Source of the DNA: an uncultured Anaerolineae bacterium
GTDB taxonomy: Bacteria > Chloroflexota > Anaerolineae > Anaerolineales > Villigracilaceae
NCBI GenBank assembly: GCA_937120535.1
Contig: CAKZJX010000054.1
Coordinates: 1-64,000 of the forward strand
Reading direction: 5' to 3'
Length of the DNA stretch: 64,000 bases
Shown: piece by piece, positions 32,885 to 42,096 of the stretch
How positions within the stretch are numbered: the stretch's first letter is position 1
How the letters are laid out: each line of letters begins with the position of its first letter
Translations under genes and position numbers: made by a program
The notes under the pieces: generated by a model
Told to the model about the DNA's origin: nothing
Seen by the model: the letters and a program-made list of their open reading frames with translations, nothing else
The model's database searches: none

Positions 32885-33865
32885 TCACACCTCGATGTTT
32901 GCGATCCGCATCATAATCATATAACCGATGATAACCAGGGCTGCAGCCAATCCCAGTGCTGCCAGCCCACAGACCAGGCCGCGCAAAAAGAACGAATTCA
33001 TGTAATCCGGGTTCAAGAACCACAAGAAGACCGTCAAGAACACCGGGATCAAGGCCATGATCGTTCCCGAAGTGCGCACTTGGGCGGTAAGCACGCGAAT
33101 CTCGCCCTTGATGCGAATCCGCTCGCGGATGGTAAACGAAATTGTTTCCAGAATCTCCGACAGATTCCCACCCACCTCGCGTTGCACATTGATGGCCGTG
33201 ATCACAAAGTCCAGGTCATCACTGGGGATCCGACGATAGAGATTCTCCAGCGCTTTTTCTATCGGAACACCCAATTGGATCTCCTGGACGACCCGTCGAA
33301 ACTCATCCGAGATTGGTGGAGGCATCTCCCGACTCACGGCTTCCAGGGCCTGCAAAGTAGAGTAACCGGCGCGCAGACCATTAACCATCAGGTTGAGCAT
33401 ATCCGGCAACTGATCGTTAAATCGGCGCAGGCGATTGGCTTGCTGAGAATGCACGTAGAATTGAGGCAAAAAGAATCCAACCACTGCCCCACCCATAGCG
33501 CTGATCAAACCTCTCAGATGGAGACCAGCGCCCGAGAGCAGCCAAAACAGCAGCCCAACCCCAAGCGCCGAGACAACAATCAGAGTCAAATATTCTCCGA
33601 CCTTTAGCTTCAAGTCGGCGCGCGCCAGTTGACGGGCGATGTTCTCCCCAAGCGAAGATTTACGAACCCGTTTTTCTACCCATTCGATCACCACCGAGCG
33701 CTCTTCTTTGCGTTCGGTGGCTGCGGCTTCATCTTGCATGTAGCGGCCGAGCCGGCGCTCAAGCTGAGTGCGCTCGCTGCGGACCGAGATGAAAACGCCC
33801 ACCCCAAGCAAGATCACCAGGAACAAACAACCAACCGTGAGGAGGATGAGCATGATTGGGCTCAT
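32885..33865 (-). CDS. tadB: Type II secretion F-domain protein, TadB-like
   Basis: A 326-residue membrane protein paralogous to TadC. N-terminal TM helix, cytoplasmic region, T2SSF domain with QLPDMLNLMVNGLRAGYSTL, VQEIQLGVPIEKALENLYRR and VGGNLSEILETISFTIRER, then C-terminal TM helices. Order cpaF-tadB-tadC is the normal Tad order. Confidence 0.93.
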   Translation of the reverse strand: MSPIMLILLTVGCLFLVILLGVGVFISVRSERTQLERRLGRYMQDEAAATERKEERSVVIEWVEKRVRKSSLGENIARQLARADLKLKVGEYLTLIVVSALGVGLLFWLLSGAGLHLRGLISAMGGAVVGFFLPQFYVHSQQANRLRRFNDQLPDMLNLMVNGLRAGYSTLQALEAVSREMPPPISDEFRRVVQEIQLGVPIEKALENLYRRIPSDDLDFVITAINVQREVGGNLSEILETISFTIRERIRIKGEIRVLTAQVRTSGTIMALIPVFLTVFLWFLNPDYMNSFFLRGLVCGLAALGLAAALVIIGYMIMMRIANIEV

Positions 33866-33885
33866 AGCGTATATTGACTTTCTGA

Positions 33886-35337
33886 CTAGAATCGCGTTCG
33901 CTGTCCGACACCGAAAATCGATGGCGGCAGATAAATGCCGGCGGCTTCGATTTTATGCATAAACTTCGGTCGTAAGCCGGTCGGTCGCAAACGTCCGATC
34001 ACCCGACCATTTTCGTATCCGGTCTGTTCAAATACAAATAGATCGGTTAGGGTGATCACATCGCCCTCCATGCCACTAACCTCGGTAATGTTCACCACTT
34101 TACGCGTACCATCGCGCATACGCTCTTGATGGATGATTAGGTCGATCGCCGAAGCAATTTGCTCGCGGATGGCGCGCGCCGGCAGTTCCATGCCGGCCAT
34201 CATGGTCATCGTCTCCAAACGGGCCAGAGTATCCCGTGGGCTGTTCGAGTGCAGAGTGGTCATCGAGCCATCGTGACCGGTGTTCATGGCTTGCAACATA
34301 TCCAAGGCGGCCTCATCGCGAATTTCGCCGACGATGATGCGATCTGGGCGCATACGCAAGGCATTGATGACCAGCTGGCGAATCGTGATCTCGCCGCGGC
34401 CCTCAATGTTCGGGGGACGCGACTCCAGTGTGACCACATGTTCTTGGCGGAGCTGCAACTCGGCGGCATTCTCAATCGTGATAATGCGCTCATCCGCTGG
34501 GACAAAGCTCGATAGAACGTTCAACAGAGTCGTTTTACCAGACCCTGTGCCGCCCGAGATCACAATGTTCAACCGCGCTTCTACACAGGCTTTCAAAAAT
34601 TGTAAAGCTTCCTGTGTGATCGTACCAAACTGAATCAGCTGCTCCACCGTGATCGGGTTTTTGGCAAACTTACGGATGGTTAACACCGGTCCAACCAACG
34701 AGATGGGAGGAATAACGGCGTTCACGCGCGAACCATCGGGCAAGCGAGCATCCACATACGGGCTGGCTTCGTCAATGCGCCGCCCTAGAGGAGCAACGAT
34801 TCGGTCAATAATACGCATCACATGCTCGTTGTTCTCAAAGGTGATCGGCACGCGATGGATCTTTCCTTTGCGCTCCACATACACGTTCTTTGGGCCGTTG
34901 ACCATGATCTCGGTGATGGTGTCGTCTTCCAGCAATGGCTGGAGCGGGCCGTAACCGAGGATCTCAGCTGCGATCTGCTCAAACAGGCGAGCACGCTCTG
35001 GCCGAGAGAGCACAATACTCTCTTCATCCAGGATCTGCTCGAAGAGCTCTTGTATCATACGGCGCACCTCGTCCGTCTTCGATACATCCATGGTCGGATC
35101 GAGTTCGGCCAGGAGGCGACTCTGAACGCGCGTTTTCAGATCGAAGTACGAACTTGCCTGCGGAGCGGTTGTCGGCGCAGTGGTACGCCGGGTCTGCACT
35201 GAAGTCAGTCGAGATCCGTCGCTGCTACTGCTTCCGGATTTGCCAGCACCCAGTGCAGGAGGGGGAGATGACGGACCCGAAGGTGGAGAACCTGTAGGAC
35301 TGCTTTGGCCCTGTTCAATTCGTTTCAAAAGCGACAT
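33886..35337 (-). CDS. cpaF: CpaF/TadA family pilus assembly ATPase
   Basis: A 483-residue secretion ATPase. A Ser/Pro-rich, disordered N-terminus (about 60 residues), then an N-terminal domain with [20 protein letters not shown] and [18 protein letters not shown], Walker [19 protein letters not shown], Asp box and Walker [19 protein letters not shown], His box [17 protein letters not shown]. It powers pilus extension and perhaps retraction. Last residues near [13 protein letters not shown] fit the family. Confidence 0.95.
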   Translation of the reverse strand: MSLLKRIEQGQSSPTGSPPSGPSSPPPALGAGKSGSSSSDGSRLTSVQTRRTTAPTTAPQASSYFDLKTRVQSRLLAELDPTMDVSKTDEVRRMIQELFEQILDEESIVLSRPERARLFEQIAAEILGYGPLQPLLEDDTITEIMVNGPKNVYVERKGKIHRVPITFENNEHVMRIIDRIVAPLGRRIDEASPYVDARLPDGSRVNAVIPPISLVGPVLTIRKFAKNPITVEQLIQFGTITQEALQFLKACVEARLNIVISGGTGSGKTTLLNVLSSFVPADERIITIENAAELQLRQEHVVTLESRPPNIEGRGEITIRQLVINALRMRPDRIIVGEIRDEAALDMLQAMNTGHDGSMTTLHSNSPRDTLARLETMTMMAGMELPARAIREQIASAIDLIIHQERMRDGTRKVVNITEVSGMEGDVITLTDLFVFEQTGYENGRVIGRLRPTGLRPKFMHKIEAAGIYLPPSIFGVGQRTRF

Positions 35338-35359
35338 AGCTCAACTCCTTCCACGCGAC

Positions 35360-36604
35360 TCACCGTTTGGCGGCACGTTCGGCGGCACTTTTTTCTACGG
35401 TCGCCACACGGCTGCGCACACTTTCCGCTAAACCAAGCATCGCCCGCCCAATCGGCTGGGCTTTGTGCTCAATCATAAATGGCACACCCCGATTGACAGC
35501 TGGGATCACCACCCGTTCGTCAAACGGCAACACCGCAGCCACTTCCTGCTTGAGATTCTCGCCCACCCGTTCGGGGGTGATCGGGATACGCTTGTCGAAG
35601 CGATTCATCACAAAGCATATCCGCTCGCGATCGACATGGAGACTCTGCAAAAGGTCCAAGAAGGTACGAGTATTCTTAATGGCAGGGATGTCTTGCGTAG
35701 TGACCAACACAATTACATCCGAGAGGTCAAAGAGACCGACTGTGAAGTCGTTGACGTAGTTGTCAGTATCCACAACCACATAGGCATACATCTGGCAGAG
35801 GAATTTGACAATCTTTGTCACCTGGGTCGGCGTCACCTGTTCAACAGCCTCCGGACGAGAAGGGGATGCCAGAATGCGCACACCGCTCGCCCCATGTTTG
35901 ATCAGAATCCCATTCATCACCTCCGGGTCCAGTTCATCGGCCATGGGAGCAATCGAGGTCAGGTTGTTCTTCCCTTGCTCGTTAAAGAAGACCGCTACGT
36001 CGCCATATTGCAGGTCAGCATCGACAATGACCGTCGGCGTATCATCGTTGTGAAGCGCCACAGCCAGATTGACGGCTACTGTGGTACAGCCAGTTCCTCC
36101 CTTGGGGCTGTAGACGGTTACCACTTTGCCGCGCGTGACAGCTAGGCCCGGCGCCGGGATCATCCCCCCGCTGGTGGAAGCAACGATCGGTGTTTGCAAG
36201 GCGGACATCTTGGCACGCTCTAGGTGGGCCATCTGGCCGGCTCGCCGCAAAGCTGAAATCAGATCGTCGGCCATAGGTGGCTTGGTCAAGTAATCACGCG
36301 CCCCAGCCAACATGGCCCGCCGCATGTAGTTCGGATCGCCTTGCACTGAGAGAATCACCACTTGAACATGCGGCATTTTTTGACGGATGGCCTCGGTAGC
36401 CGTGATCCCATCAATATCCGACATGTTGATGTCCATCAAGACCACATCCGGATCCAGTTCTTGAGTCAACTGAATCCCTTCTTTGCCCGAGCGCGCTGCA
36501 CCTACCACCTCCATGTCGCTCTCAAACTGGAGCAGCTTGCGAACGTTCTCGCGCGTTTCAGCAACATCATCAACAATCAAAATCCGAAATCTTTGTTCGG
36601 CCAT
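35360..36604 (-). CDS. cpaE: CpaE-like protein: receiver domain fused to MinD/ParA ATPase
   Basis: A 414-residue Tad localisation protein. Residues 1-125 are a response-regulator receiver: ILIVDDVAETRENV, DVVLMDINMSDIDGIT (phospho-Asp retained), DYLTKPPMADD. Then a ParA/MinD-type ATPase: VYSPKGGTGCTTVAVNLAVA (deviant Walker A), IVDADLQYGDVAVFFNE, VVDTDNYVNDFTVGLFDLSD. Many CpaE proteins have a degenerate receiver; here the Asp residues look intact, so it may be phosphorylated. ATG 36604 is preferred over GTG 36616. Confidence 0.92.
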   Translation of the reverse strand: MAEQRFRILIVDDVAETRENVRKLLQFESDMEVVGAARSGKEGIQLTQELDPDVVLMDINMSDIDGITATEAIRQKMPHVQVVILSVQGDPNYMRRAMLAGARDYLTKPPMADDLISALRRAGQMAHLERAKMSALQTPIVASTSGGMIPAPGLAVTRGKVVTVYSPKGGTGCTTVAVNLAVALHNDDTPTVIVDADLQYGDVAVFFNEQGKNNLTSIAPMADELDPEVMNGILIKHGASGVRILASPSRPEAVEQVTPTQVTKIVKFLCQMYAYVVVDTDNYVNDFTVGLFDLSDVIVLVTTQDIPAIKNTRTFLDLLQSLHVDRERICFVMNRFDKRIPITPERVGENLKQEVAAVLPFDERVVIPAVNRGVPFMIEHKAQPIGRAMLGLAESVRSRVATVEKSAAERAAKR

Positions 36605-36629
36605 ACCTCGATGCACCTGGATTGGATTA

Positions 36630-37724
36630 TCACTCCGATGGAGAAATCGTCACCACATCGTTCGGCAACAAGGGCAAACTAAGCGAGTCGATGCGCGGCG
36701 TAAGCGAGAACGCAAGCTTGACCGGAGGCGTGATGTTATACTGGCTGAGCAAGAACTGCAGTGTTGCAGCCTCGGTCACCTGGCGCAGCGTATCCTGGGT
36801 GTTTCGCAAAGTGAGGTAAATAGGAGTGTTGGTGTAGACCAAATACGTTAGCACCACAGCTTCTTGAGGGGAGACAATCAGGGTCACAATGTCTGGGAAA
36901 GGCGTAGGTTGTGAAGACGGGGCCGGCGTGGGCGTCGGCTGATTGGGATCCACCGGCTGAGCCGTTTGACTCACCGGAAAGTTCCCCAATTTCAAGACCA
37001 CCACATCTTGCATGATCATCTGACAAACCGGGCGCGGACGTTGCGACTCCGAAGGAATCACATAAATTCCTCGATTAAACGAAGGCTCCAGTTCGGTACG
37101 GCCTTGATAATGAGGGATACCGGAGGGATTACTGAGGGCAACTGTAACGCCGGGCATCTCGCTGGGGGGTGCCCCAGTAGCCGGGCCAACCAGCGTCCCT
37201 ACTTGATTGGGGAGAACCGTCTGAAATGATGGATCGACATCCACCAACAACATGCAGGTGATCACATTCACATGCGCGCCGTCCGCCACCCCATAGCCTA
37301 CCGCAGCCAGCCGCGCAATAGGAATGGTGATGGCCGTTTTACCGGCAGCGATCAAGTTGGCCCAAGGGGGACCACCCACTTCCAGGCCCTGATCCGGAGG
37401 AGCCACATCCCCAGCGGTGACGATGCTCCCTTGCTCAATATCCCTTCGGGCCTTCTTGCCCAACAAATCACCCTGTTCTTCCACTGTGAACATGACCTCG
37501 GCCACCGAGGTTTCAGGCAAAACATACGTGCCTAGAAATTCCTCACTAATGATGGTGCCCTGCGGAATTCTCTGTTGAGCGAAATAAACCTGATAGGTCA
37601 GGACGACCGGCGTGGGTGTTGGAGGCGTTAGCAAGGGGAGAACGCGCGGTAAAGCTACCAACACGACAATCAGGCCCACGACGGCGAGGATCAGCAGGAA
37701 AAGAAGAAGTCGAGCAGCGCGCAT
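36630..37724 (-). CDS. cpaB: CpaB-like pilus assembly protein (SAF domain)
   Basis: A 364-residue protein. N-terminal TM helix (LLLFLLILAVVGLIVVLVAL), a Pro/Thr stretch, then a SAF domain (VYFAQQRIPQGTIISEEFLG, DLLGKKARRDIEQGSIVTAG) and the Flp/CpaB C-terminal region (AAVGYGVADGAHVNVITCML). A further Pro-rich linker (QPTPTPAPSSQPTPFPD) precedes the C-terminal domain. CpaB/RcpC helps pilus channel assembly. First gene of the Tad operon. No secretin, pilin or prepilin peptidase gene is seen, although secretin absence suits a monoderm. Confidence 0.88.
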   Translation of the reverse strand: MRAARLLLFLLILAVVGLIVVLVALPRVLPLLTPPTPTPVVLTYQVYFAQQRIPQGTIISEEFLGTYVLPETSVAEVMFTVEEQGDLLGKKARRDIEQGSIVTAGDVAPPDQGLEVGGPPWANLIAAGKTAITIPIARLAAVGYGVADGAHVNVITCMLLVDVDPSFQTVLPNQVGTLVGPATGAPPSEMPGVTVALSNPSGIPHYQGRTELEPSFNRGIYVIPSESQRPRPVCQMIMQDVVVLKLGNFPVSQTAQPVDPNQPTPTPAPSSQPTPFPDIVTLIVSPQEAVVLTYLVYTNTPIYLTLRNTQDTLRQVTEAATLQFLLSQYNITPPVKLAFSLTPRIDSLSLPLLPNDVVTISPSE

Positions 37725-38091
37725 GAACGGTTCTCCTCTCTGGAGCGATGCTGGATCAAAATGGTGTATAAAGTTATATCACAAACATTATACAAGAAAA
37801 ATTGCAATCTCCTATTGGTACCAAAGGATGATCGGAACTTTTTGTGGCATACTTATTCAAAAGCATGATGTTGAACCATCCGGCGTTAGGGTTGCACGTG
37901 GCGCGACGTATTCCGAGTTTGGGCACGTTTTTCAACCCACTAAAAATGTTGCGGTGTCGCTTGAGCGGCCTCGGCTGGAATTCCCACCTGCAGGGCCAAC
38001 GCACTGTAAATCATGCCGAATGGGAAGACACCTGTGAGAAGCGAGAGTTCATCCCGAACTCCCGCTCAGAACGGTCGGAGGAAGGGGAATT
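37725..38091. other. Upstream region of the Tad operon
   Basis: About 365 bp between cpaB and the plsC-like gene, both minus. The ORFs listed look random. It contains the TATAAT described next and AT-rich sequence near 37760-37810. Nothing else was recognised; Flp pilin genes are not here. Confidence 0.55.
37787..37792 (-). promoter_or_regulatory. -10 element of the Tad operon promoter
   Basis: TATAAT on the minus strand, 62 nt before the cpaB start. A -35 box at normal distance is not convincing. Confidence 0.45.
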
Positions 38092-38814
38092 TCATTGGCT
38101 GGAGAGGGGCAAGGGAGGAATTCGGCCGGCTTCGGCTTGCAGGTACATCTCGACAATGGTTTCCTCAAGGTACGTTGTGATGCGCAGTTGTTCCTGGAAA
38201 GGGTTGTTGAGCGGATTATATCGGATCGGATGGCCCAGGCGCACGGTCAGCGAGGGGGGATGGACTGCAACTGGATAAAACGATAAAGATTGCTGAACCT
38301 GCTCGAAGTAGAGCTCTCCTAGACGGGCAAAGCCTTTCTTGAAAGGTGACATGCGGGTGCGGGGATCGGTTGCTCGTTTGGCATCTTCTGGGAAGATGAG
38401 CAGGAATTGGCTTGCTTTCAACCGTTCCAGGCTGATACGGAAGGTTTCCTGCATGGCATACGGCGTTTGATACACGGGAATGCAGCCCAGAGAGCGCAAA
38501 AAGGGGACGTGCAATTTGGAGATGACCCAGGCGATTGGATAGCTGAGCGGCGGAGAAATCCGCAGTTGGGGTTCAACGAAATCTTGCCGTAGATAGTCCG
38601 GCGCTCGTTGTGGATCGAGCATGTCGGCGTGGATCCAGGGATATAGCCGCACCGGTAGGGAAGCGGTGACGGCAATTGGCCCGAGCGCGCCGAGATGATT
38701 GGCGACGAAAACCCCCGGCCCACGCTCTGGCAAGTTCTCCTCACCGATCAAGTCGCCTCCCCACACCAGTTCGCGAAATACCCAAGCGATTCTCCAATAG
38801 AGCTGATCGTTCAT
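38092..38814 (-). CDS. PlsC-like 1-acylglycerol-3-phosphate acyltransferase family, degenerate HX4D
   Basis: A 240-residue protein with the PlsC fold. The first motif reads NHLGALGPI; the catalytic His is present but the Asp of HxxxxD is replaced by Gly. The glycerophosphate-binding motif reads IFPEDAKRATD instead of FPEGxRS. So it may be inactive or act on another acceptor. No TM helix is strong. GGAGAG precedes ATG 38814. It stands alone, with the plsY gene elsewhere (47668). Confidence 0.75.
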   Translation of the reverse strand: MNDQLYWRIAWVFRELVWGGDLIGEENLPERGPGVFVANHLGALGPIAVTASLPVRLYPWIHADMLDPQRAPDYLRQDFVEPQLRISPPLSYPIAWVISKLHVPFLRSLGCIPVYQTPYAMQETFRISLERLKASQFLLIFPEDAKRATDPRTRMSPFKKGFARLGELYFEQVQQSLSFYPVAVHPPSLTVRLGHPIRYNPLNNPFQEQLRITTYLEETIVEMYLQAEAGRIPPLPLSSQ

Positions 38815-39309
38815 AAAGGCTCTCCTTGGCGTCGCTGTCGACTTTTGGGTCTATTTATATGATACCAAAATTAGAGATTTTATTGTCTCCCAAACGAGGA
38901 TGTTTGTATATTCCCCTTGATGACGCATGGCACTACCCGCCTTTTGCTGAATTGAACATAATCAAATAGAGAAGGATACTAATCTTGTCCAACTTCTCAA
39001 AAACGCTTTACGACGGTTTCGACGCCCGTTCGACCAGGCGAAGATGGTTTTAGCACTCTAGGTCCTTCTTTGGAGAAGCGAGTTGGCTGGTATCGGTTTT
39101 TTCGGGTGTATCTTTGCCAAGCGCAATGTGGAGGCCAGCCCCGACTGATGTTTGATAGGGGAAGCCTCCTTGTTGTTCTACGCGCCCTCCACCATCTCTG
39201 CTGGGTGTATCGTTTGAGGAAACCAGCCACCTTTCCTCTGTCACAAGGGCAAGATCGAAGCCTTGGTAGGGCATCTCTGCGGGAGAAAATTTTCTTGTAA
39301 GGAGCGCCC
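38815..39309. other. 495-bp region without recognisable gene
   Basis: Between the plsC-like gene (minus) and the ferredoxin-oxidoreductase operon (plus). AT-rich at 38850-38990. The minus-strand ORFs at 38997-39353 overlap each other in different frames and match nothing I recognise. It must hold promoters for both flanking units; none is obvious. Confidence 0.5.
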
Positions 39310-39555
39310 ATGGCTGTCAAAGGTTGGATCGAAGTAAGCGACAAGTATTGCAAAGGATGTGAGTTATGTGTTGCGGCCTGTCCACAGGGAGTGTTGGAGT
39401 TGGATATGACGCGCCTAACCCCCCGGGGCTATCATCCCGCTCATGTTTACAAGGAAGGGTGCACTGGCTGTGCGGTGTGTGCGCTGGTGTGTCCCGATGC
39501 GGCCATCACCGTATATCGTGAGGTGACCAAAGCAGCCGCCTCGGTGGCCGGCTAG
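39310..39555 (+). CDS. 2-oxoacid:ferredoxin oxidoreductase delta subunit, 2x[4Fe-4S] ferredoxin
   Basis: An 81-residue ferredoxin-like subunit with two CxxCxxCxxxCP clusters: [15 protein letters not shown] and [15 protein letters not shown]. It carries electrons from the oxidoreductase. First gene of a delta-alpha-beta-gamma operon. AAGGAG lies 5 nt before ATG. This small delta subunit is typical of KGOR/VOR-type enzymes. Confidence 0.93.
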   Translation: MAVKGWIEVSDKYCKGCELCVAACPQGVLELDMTRLTPRGYHPAHVYKEGCTGCAVCALVCPDAAITVYREVTKAAASVAG

Positions 39556-39611
39556 CTGATCCATGGGGCCATACGTTCAGACGAAATAATACCACGATGG
39601 GAGAATCGTCT

Positions 39612-40730
39612 ATGCCCAAAGAACTGTGGAAAGGAAACGAGGCGATTGCGGAAGCGGCTGTGCGAGCCGGCTTGCAGGCCTACTTCGGCTATCCGATCAC
39701 GCCGCAGAGCGAAATCCTCGAATATCTTGCACGCCGTATGCCTGAACTGGGTCGTGCCTTCGTTCAGGCAGAGAGCGAACTGGGCGCCATTAACATGGTG
39801 TACGGCGCAGCCTGCACTGGTGCGCGGGTGATGACCTCTTCCTCCAGCCCGGGCATCAGCCTGATGATGGAAGGCATATCGTATATTGCTGGGACCGAGG
39901 TGCCGGCGGTGATCGTGAATGTGATGCGCGGCGGACCGGGCTTGGGCAACATTGCCCCGTCGCAGGCAGATTACAACCAGGCAGTCCATGGCGGTGGTCA
40001 CGGCGATTATCCGCGCATTGTCTTGGCCCCAGCCTCGGTTCAGGAAGCGATCGATTTGACGGCGTTGGCGTTTGATCTGGCCGAGACGTATCGCATGATC
40101 TGTATGCTCATTTTAGACGGTTCGCTGGGACAGATGATGGAGCCGGCCGAGATGCCCGAGATGAAGCCCATTGTCCAACGCGAATTTGACTGGGCGGTCA
40201 CTGGCGCTATGAATCGGCCTCGACGTATTCTCTCTTCGATTTACATTGATCCAGTTGCTGAGGAAGTGGTCAACTTTCGCTTGGCCAAGCGCTGGCAGGA
40301 GGTGCAGGTCAGGGAGGTGCGCTACAAGGAATATTACCTAGACGATGCAGAGATCGTCGTCGTGGGCTTTGGCACGGCCGGGCGGATCGCTCTCTCAGCG
40401 GTTCGGGCGGCCCGAGCCGAGGGGATTAGTGTTGGTCTGCTCCGTCCCGTGACTGTGAGTCCCTATCCCTATTCGGTGATCGAAGAGCTAGCCAAACACG
40501 TGCAGGGATTCCTCGTCACCGAAATGAATATGGGTCAGATGTTTGACGACGTTCGGTTGGCTGTGCAGGGTCGGGCGCCCGTCGAGTTTTACGGACGACC
40601 GGGCGGTGTCGTGCCTTTCCCAGATGAGATTCTGGCCGAGATCCGCCGTTTGGCGTCCGGTCAGTGGTCTCCCGATCCCGACGCACGCCTTAGCTGGCAA
40701 AAACGCATGGCATCCGTGATTCAGAGGTGA
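39612..40730 (+). CDS. 2-oxoacid:ferredoxin oxidoreductase alpha subunit
   Basis: A 372-residue subunit with the pyrimidine-binding (PP-type) TPP domain and CoA-binding region. It begins [20 protein letters not shown], with [12 protein letters not shown] (conserved Thr-Pro-Ser/Gln in the active site), [33 protein letters not shown] and [18 protein letters not shown]. Start ATG 39612 is chosen because GGGAGAA sits just upstream; ATG 39597 lies on top of that site. The enzyme decarboxylates a 2-oxoacid to acyl-CoA, CO2 and reduced ferredoxin. Confidence 0.93.
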   Translation: MPKELWKGNEAIAEAAVRAGLQAYFGYPITPQSEILEYLARRMPELGRAFVQAESELGAINMVYGAACTGARVMTSSSSPGISLMMEGISYIAGTEVPAVIVNVMRGGPGLGNIAPSQADYNQAVHGGGHGDYPRIVLAPASVQEAIDLTALAFDLAETYRMICMLILDGSLGQMMEPAEMPEMKPIVQREFDWAVTGAMNRPRRILSSIYIDPVAEEVVNFRLAKRWQEVQVREVRYKEYYLDDAEIVVVGFGTAGRIALSAVRAARAEGISVGLLRPVTVSPYPYSVIEELAKHVQGFLVTEMNMGQMFDDVRLAVQGRAPVEFYGRPGGVVPFPDEILAEIRRLASGQWSPDPDARLSWQKRMASVIQR

Positions 40731-40733
40731 AGG

Positions 40734-41513
40734 ATGGTCACTCCAACTACGCTGGTTTACTCACGTCCTCAAGCGTTTACTGATAGCCCTACCCACTATT
40801 GTCCAGGCTGCACCCACGGCGTGGCCCATCGTCTGATCGCAGAAGTGCTGGAGGAGATGAACTTGATTTCGCGCACGATCGGCGTAGCGCCGGTGGGATG
40901 CGCTGTGTTTGCGTACAACTACTTCGACACCGATTTCGTTGAGGCGCCTCATGGCCGTGCGCCGGCCATGGCCACCGGCATCAAGCGCGTGCTTCCCGAT
41001 CGGATCGTGTTTACCTACCAGGGTGATGGCGACCTGGCGTCTATTGGGATGGGAGAAATCGTGCACGCTGCGGCGCGCGGCGAAAACATTACGGTGATCT
41101 TCATCAACAACGCCAATTACGGCATGACCGGTGGACAGATGGCCCCCACCACGTTGCCCGGCATGAAGACCACCTCTTCACCGTATGGCCGCGATGTAGA
41201 AACGCAAGGTTATCCGATTCGCATGGCTGAGATGCTGGCTACGCTTGATGGCGTCGGCTACTGCGTGCGGCGTTCTCTACACGATCCCAAGAACATCCGA
41301 TTGGCGAAAAAAGCCATTCGCCTAGCCTTCGAGACCCAACTGCGCGGCCTGGGGTTCTCGTTGGTGGAGCTGCTATCCACGTGCCCTACCAATTGGGGCA
41401 TGTCGCCGGTGGAGGCGCTACGCTTTGTGGAGGAGCGGATGATCCCCGTCTTTCCGCTGGGCGATTATAAGGTGGCGCCTGGCGTGGCTCAAATCACCGT
41501 CCGAAACACCTAA
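40734..41513 (+). CDS. 2-oxoacid:ferredoxin oxidoreductase beta subunit (TPP-binding)
   Basis: A 259-residue subunit with the pyrophosphate half of [23 protein letters not shown] at the N-terminus, VAPVGCAVF, then the GDGD-x-NN motif: [17 protein letters not shown] and [18 protein letters not shown]. The sequence fits KGOR/VOR-type enzymes; substrate (2-oxoglutarate, branched-chain 2-oxoacid, other) is not certain. It starts 3 nt after the alpha subunit. Confidence 0.93.
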   Translation: MVTPTTLVYSRPQAFTDSPTHYCPGCTHGVAHRLIAEVLEEMNLISRTIGVAPVGCAVFAYNYFDTDFVEAPHGRAPAMATGIKRVLPDRIVFTYQGDGDLASIGMGEIVHAAARGENITVIFINNANYGMTGGQMAPTTLPGMKTTSSPYGRDVETQGYPIRMAEMLATLDGVGYCVRRSLHDPKNIRLAKKAIRLAFETQLRGLGFSLVELLSTCPTNWGMSPVEALRFVEERMIPVFPLGDYKVAPGVAQITVRNT

Positions 41514-41526
41514 TTCGAGGAGCGAC

Positions 41527-42078
41527 ATGCAAAAGGAAATTCTGATCGCCGGATTTGGTGGACAAGGTATCCTGTTTGCCGGCCAGGTGTTGGCCTATGC
41601 GGCCATGGATGCCGGCAAGGTGGTCACCTGGATCCCTTCTTACGGCCCGGAAATGCGCGGCGGCACAGCAAATTGCACGGTGGTCATCGCCGATGAGGAG
41701 ATCGGTTCACCGTGGGTGTTACATCCGATGGCAGTGATCGCCATGAATCTGCCGTCCTTCAACAAGTATGAGCCGCTGGTTCAGCCGAGGGGGGCATTGG
41801 TAGTCAATCAGAACATGGTGGATCGGCCGGCCCGGCGCACCGACTTGACTACGGTGTTCATCCCCGGCAATGAGATTGCCGAGGAGATCGGCGATCGGCG
41901 CTTGCTGAACATGGTGATGTTGGGCAGTCTGTTGGCCGTCTTCCCGGTTCTCAGGCTGGATGAGGTGAAAGCCGCCCTCCAAGCACACCTGCCCGAGAAA
42001 CACAAACGCCTGCTTGCGCAGAACGTGGCCGCGCTCGAGCGGGGCTATGCCCAGGCCGCCGGCATCACCGTGCCTTAG
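41527..42078 (+). CDS. 2-oxoacid:ferredoxin oxidoreductase gamma subunit
   Basis: A 183-residue gamma subunit. Starts [20 protein letters not shown], followed by [30 protein letters not shown], both standard for the POR/KOR gamma domain, then [28 protein letters not shown] precedes ATG. It completes the four-subunit enzyme. Confidence 0.93.
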   Translation: MQKEILIAGFGGQGILFAGQVLAYAAMDAGKVVTWIPSYGPEMRGGTANCTVVIADEEIGSPWVLHPMAVIAMNLPSFNKYEPLVQPRGALVVNQNMVDRPARRTDLTTVFIPGNEIAEEIGDRRLLNMVMLGSLLAVFPVLRLDEVKAALQAHLPEKHKRLLAQNVAALERGYAQAAGITVP

Positions 42079-42096
42079 GTTACCACAGGCGATAGA

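Noticed and set aside
37844-38278. Plus-strand ORF over the plsC-like gene end and its downstream region
   Set aside because: No protein-like features, and it overlaps a well-supported minus gene.
38997-39353. Minus-strand ORFs upstream of the ferredoxin gene
   Set aside because: Different frames are open over the same DNA; no family resemblance, no Shine-Dalgarno, and composition near random.
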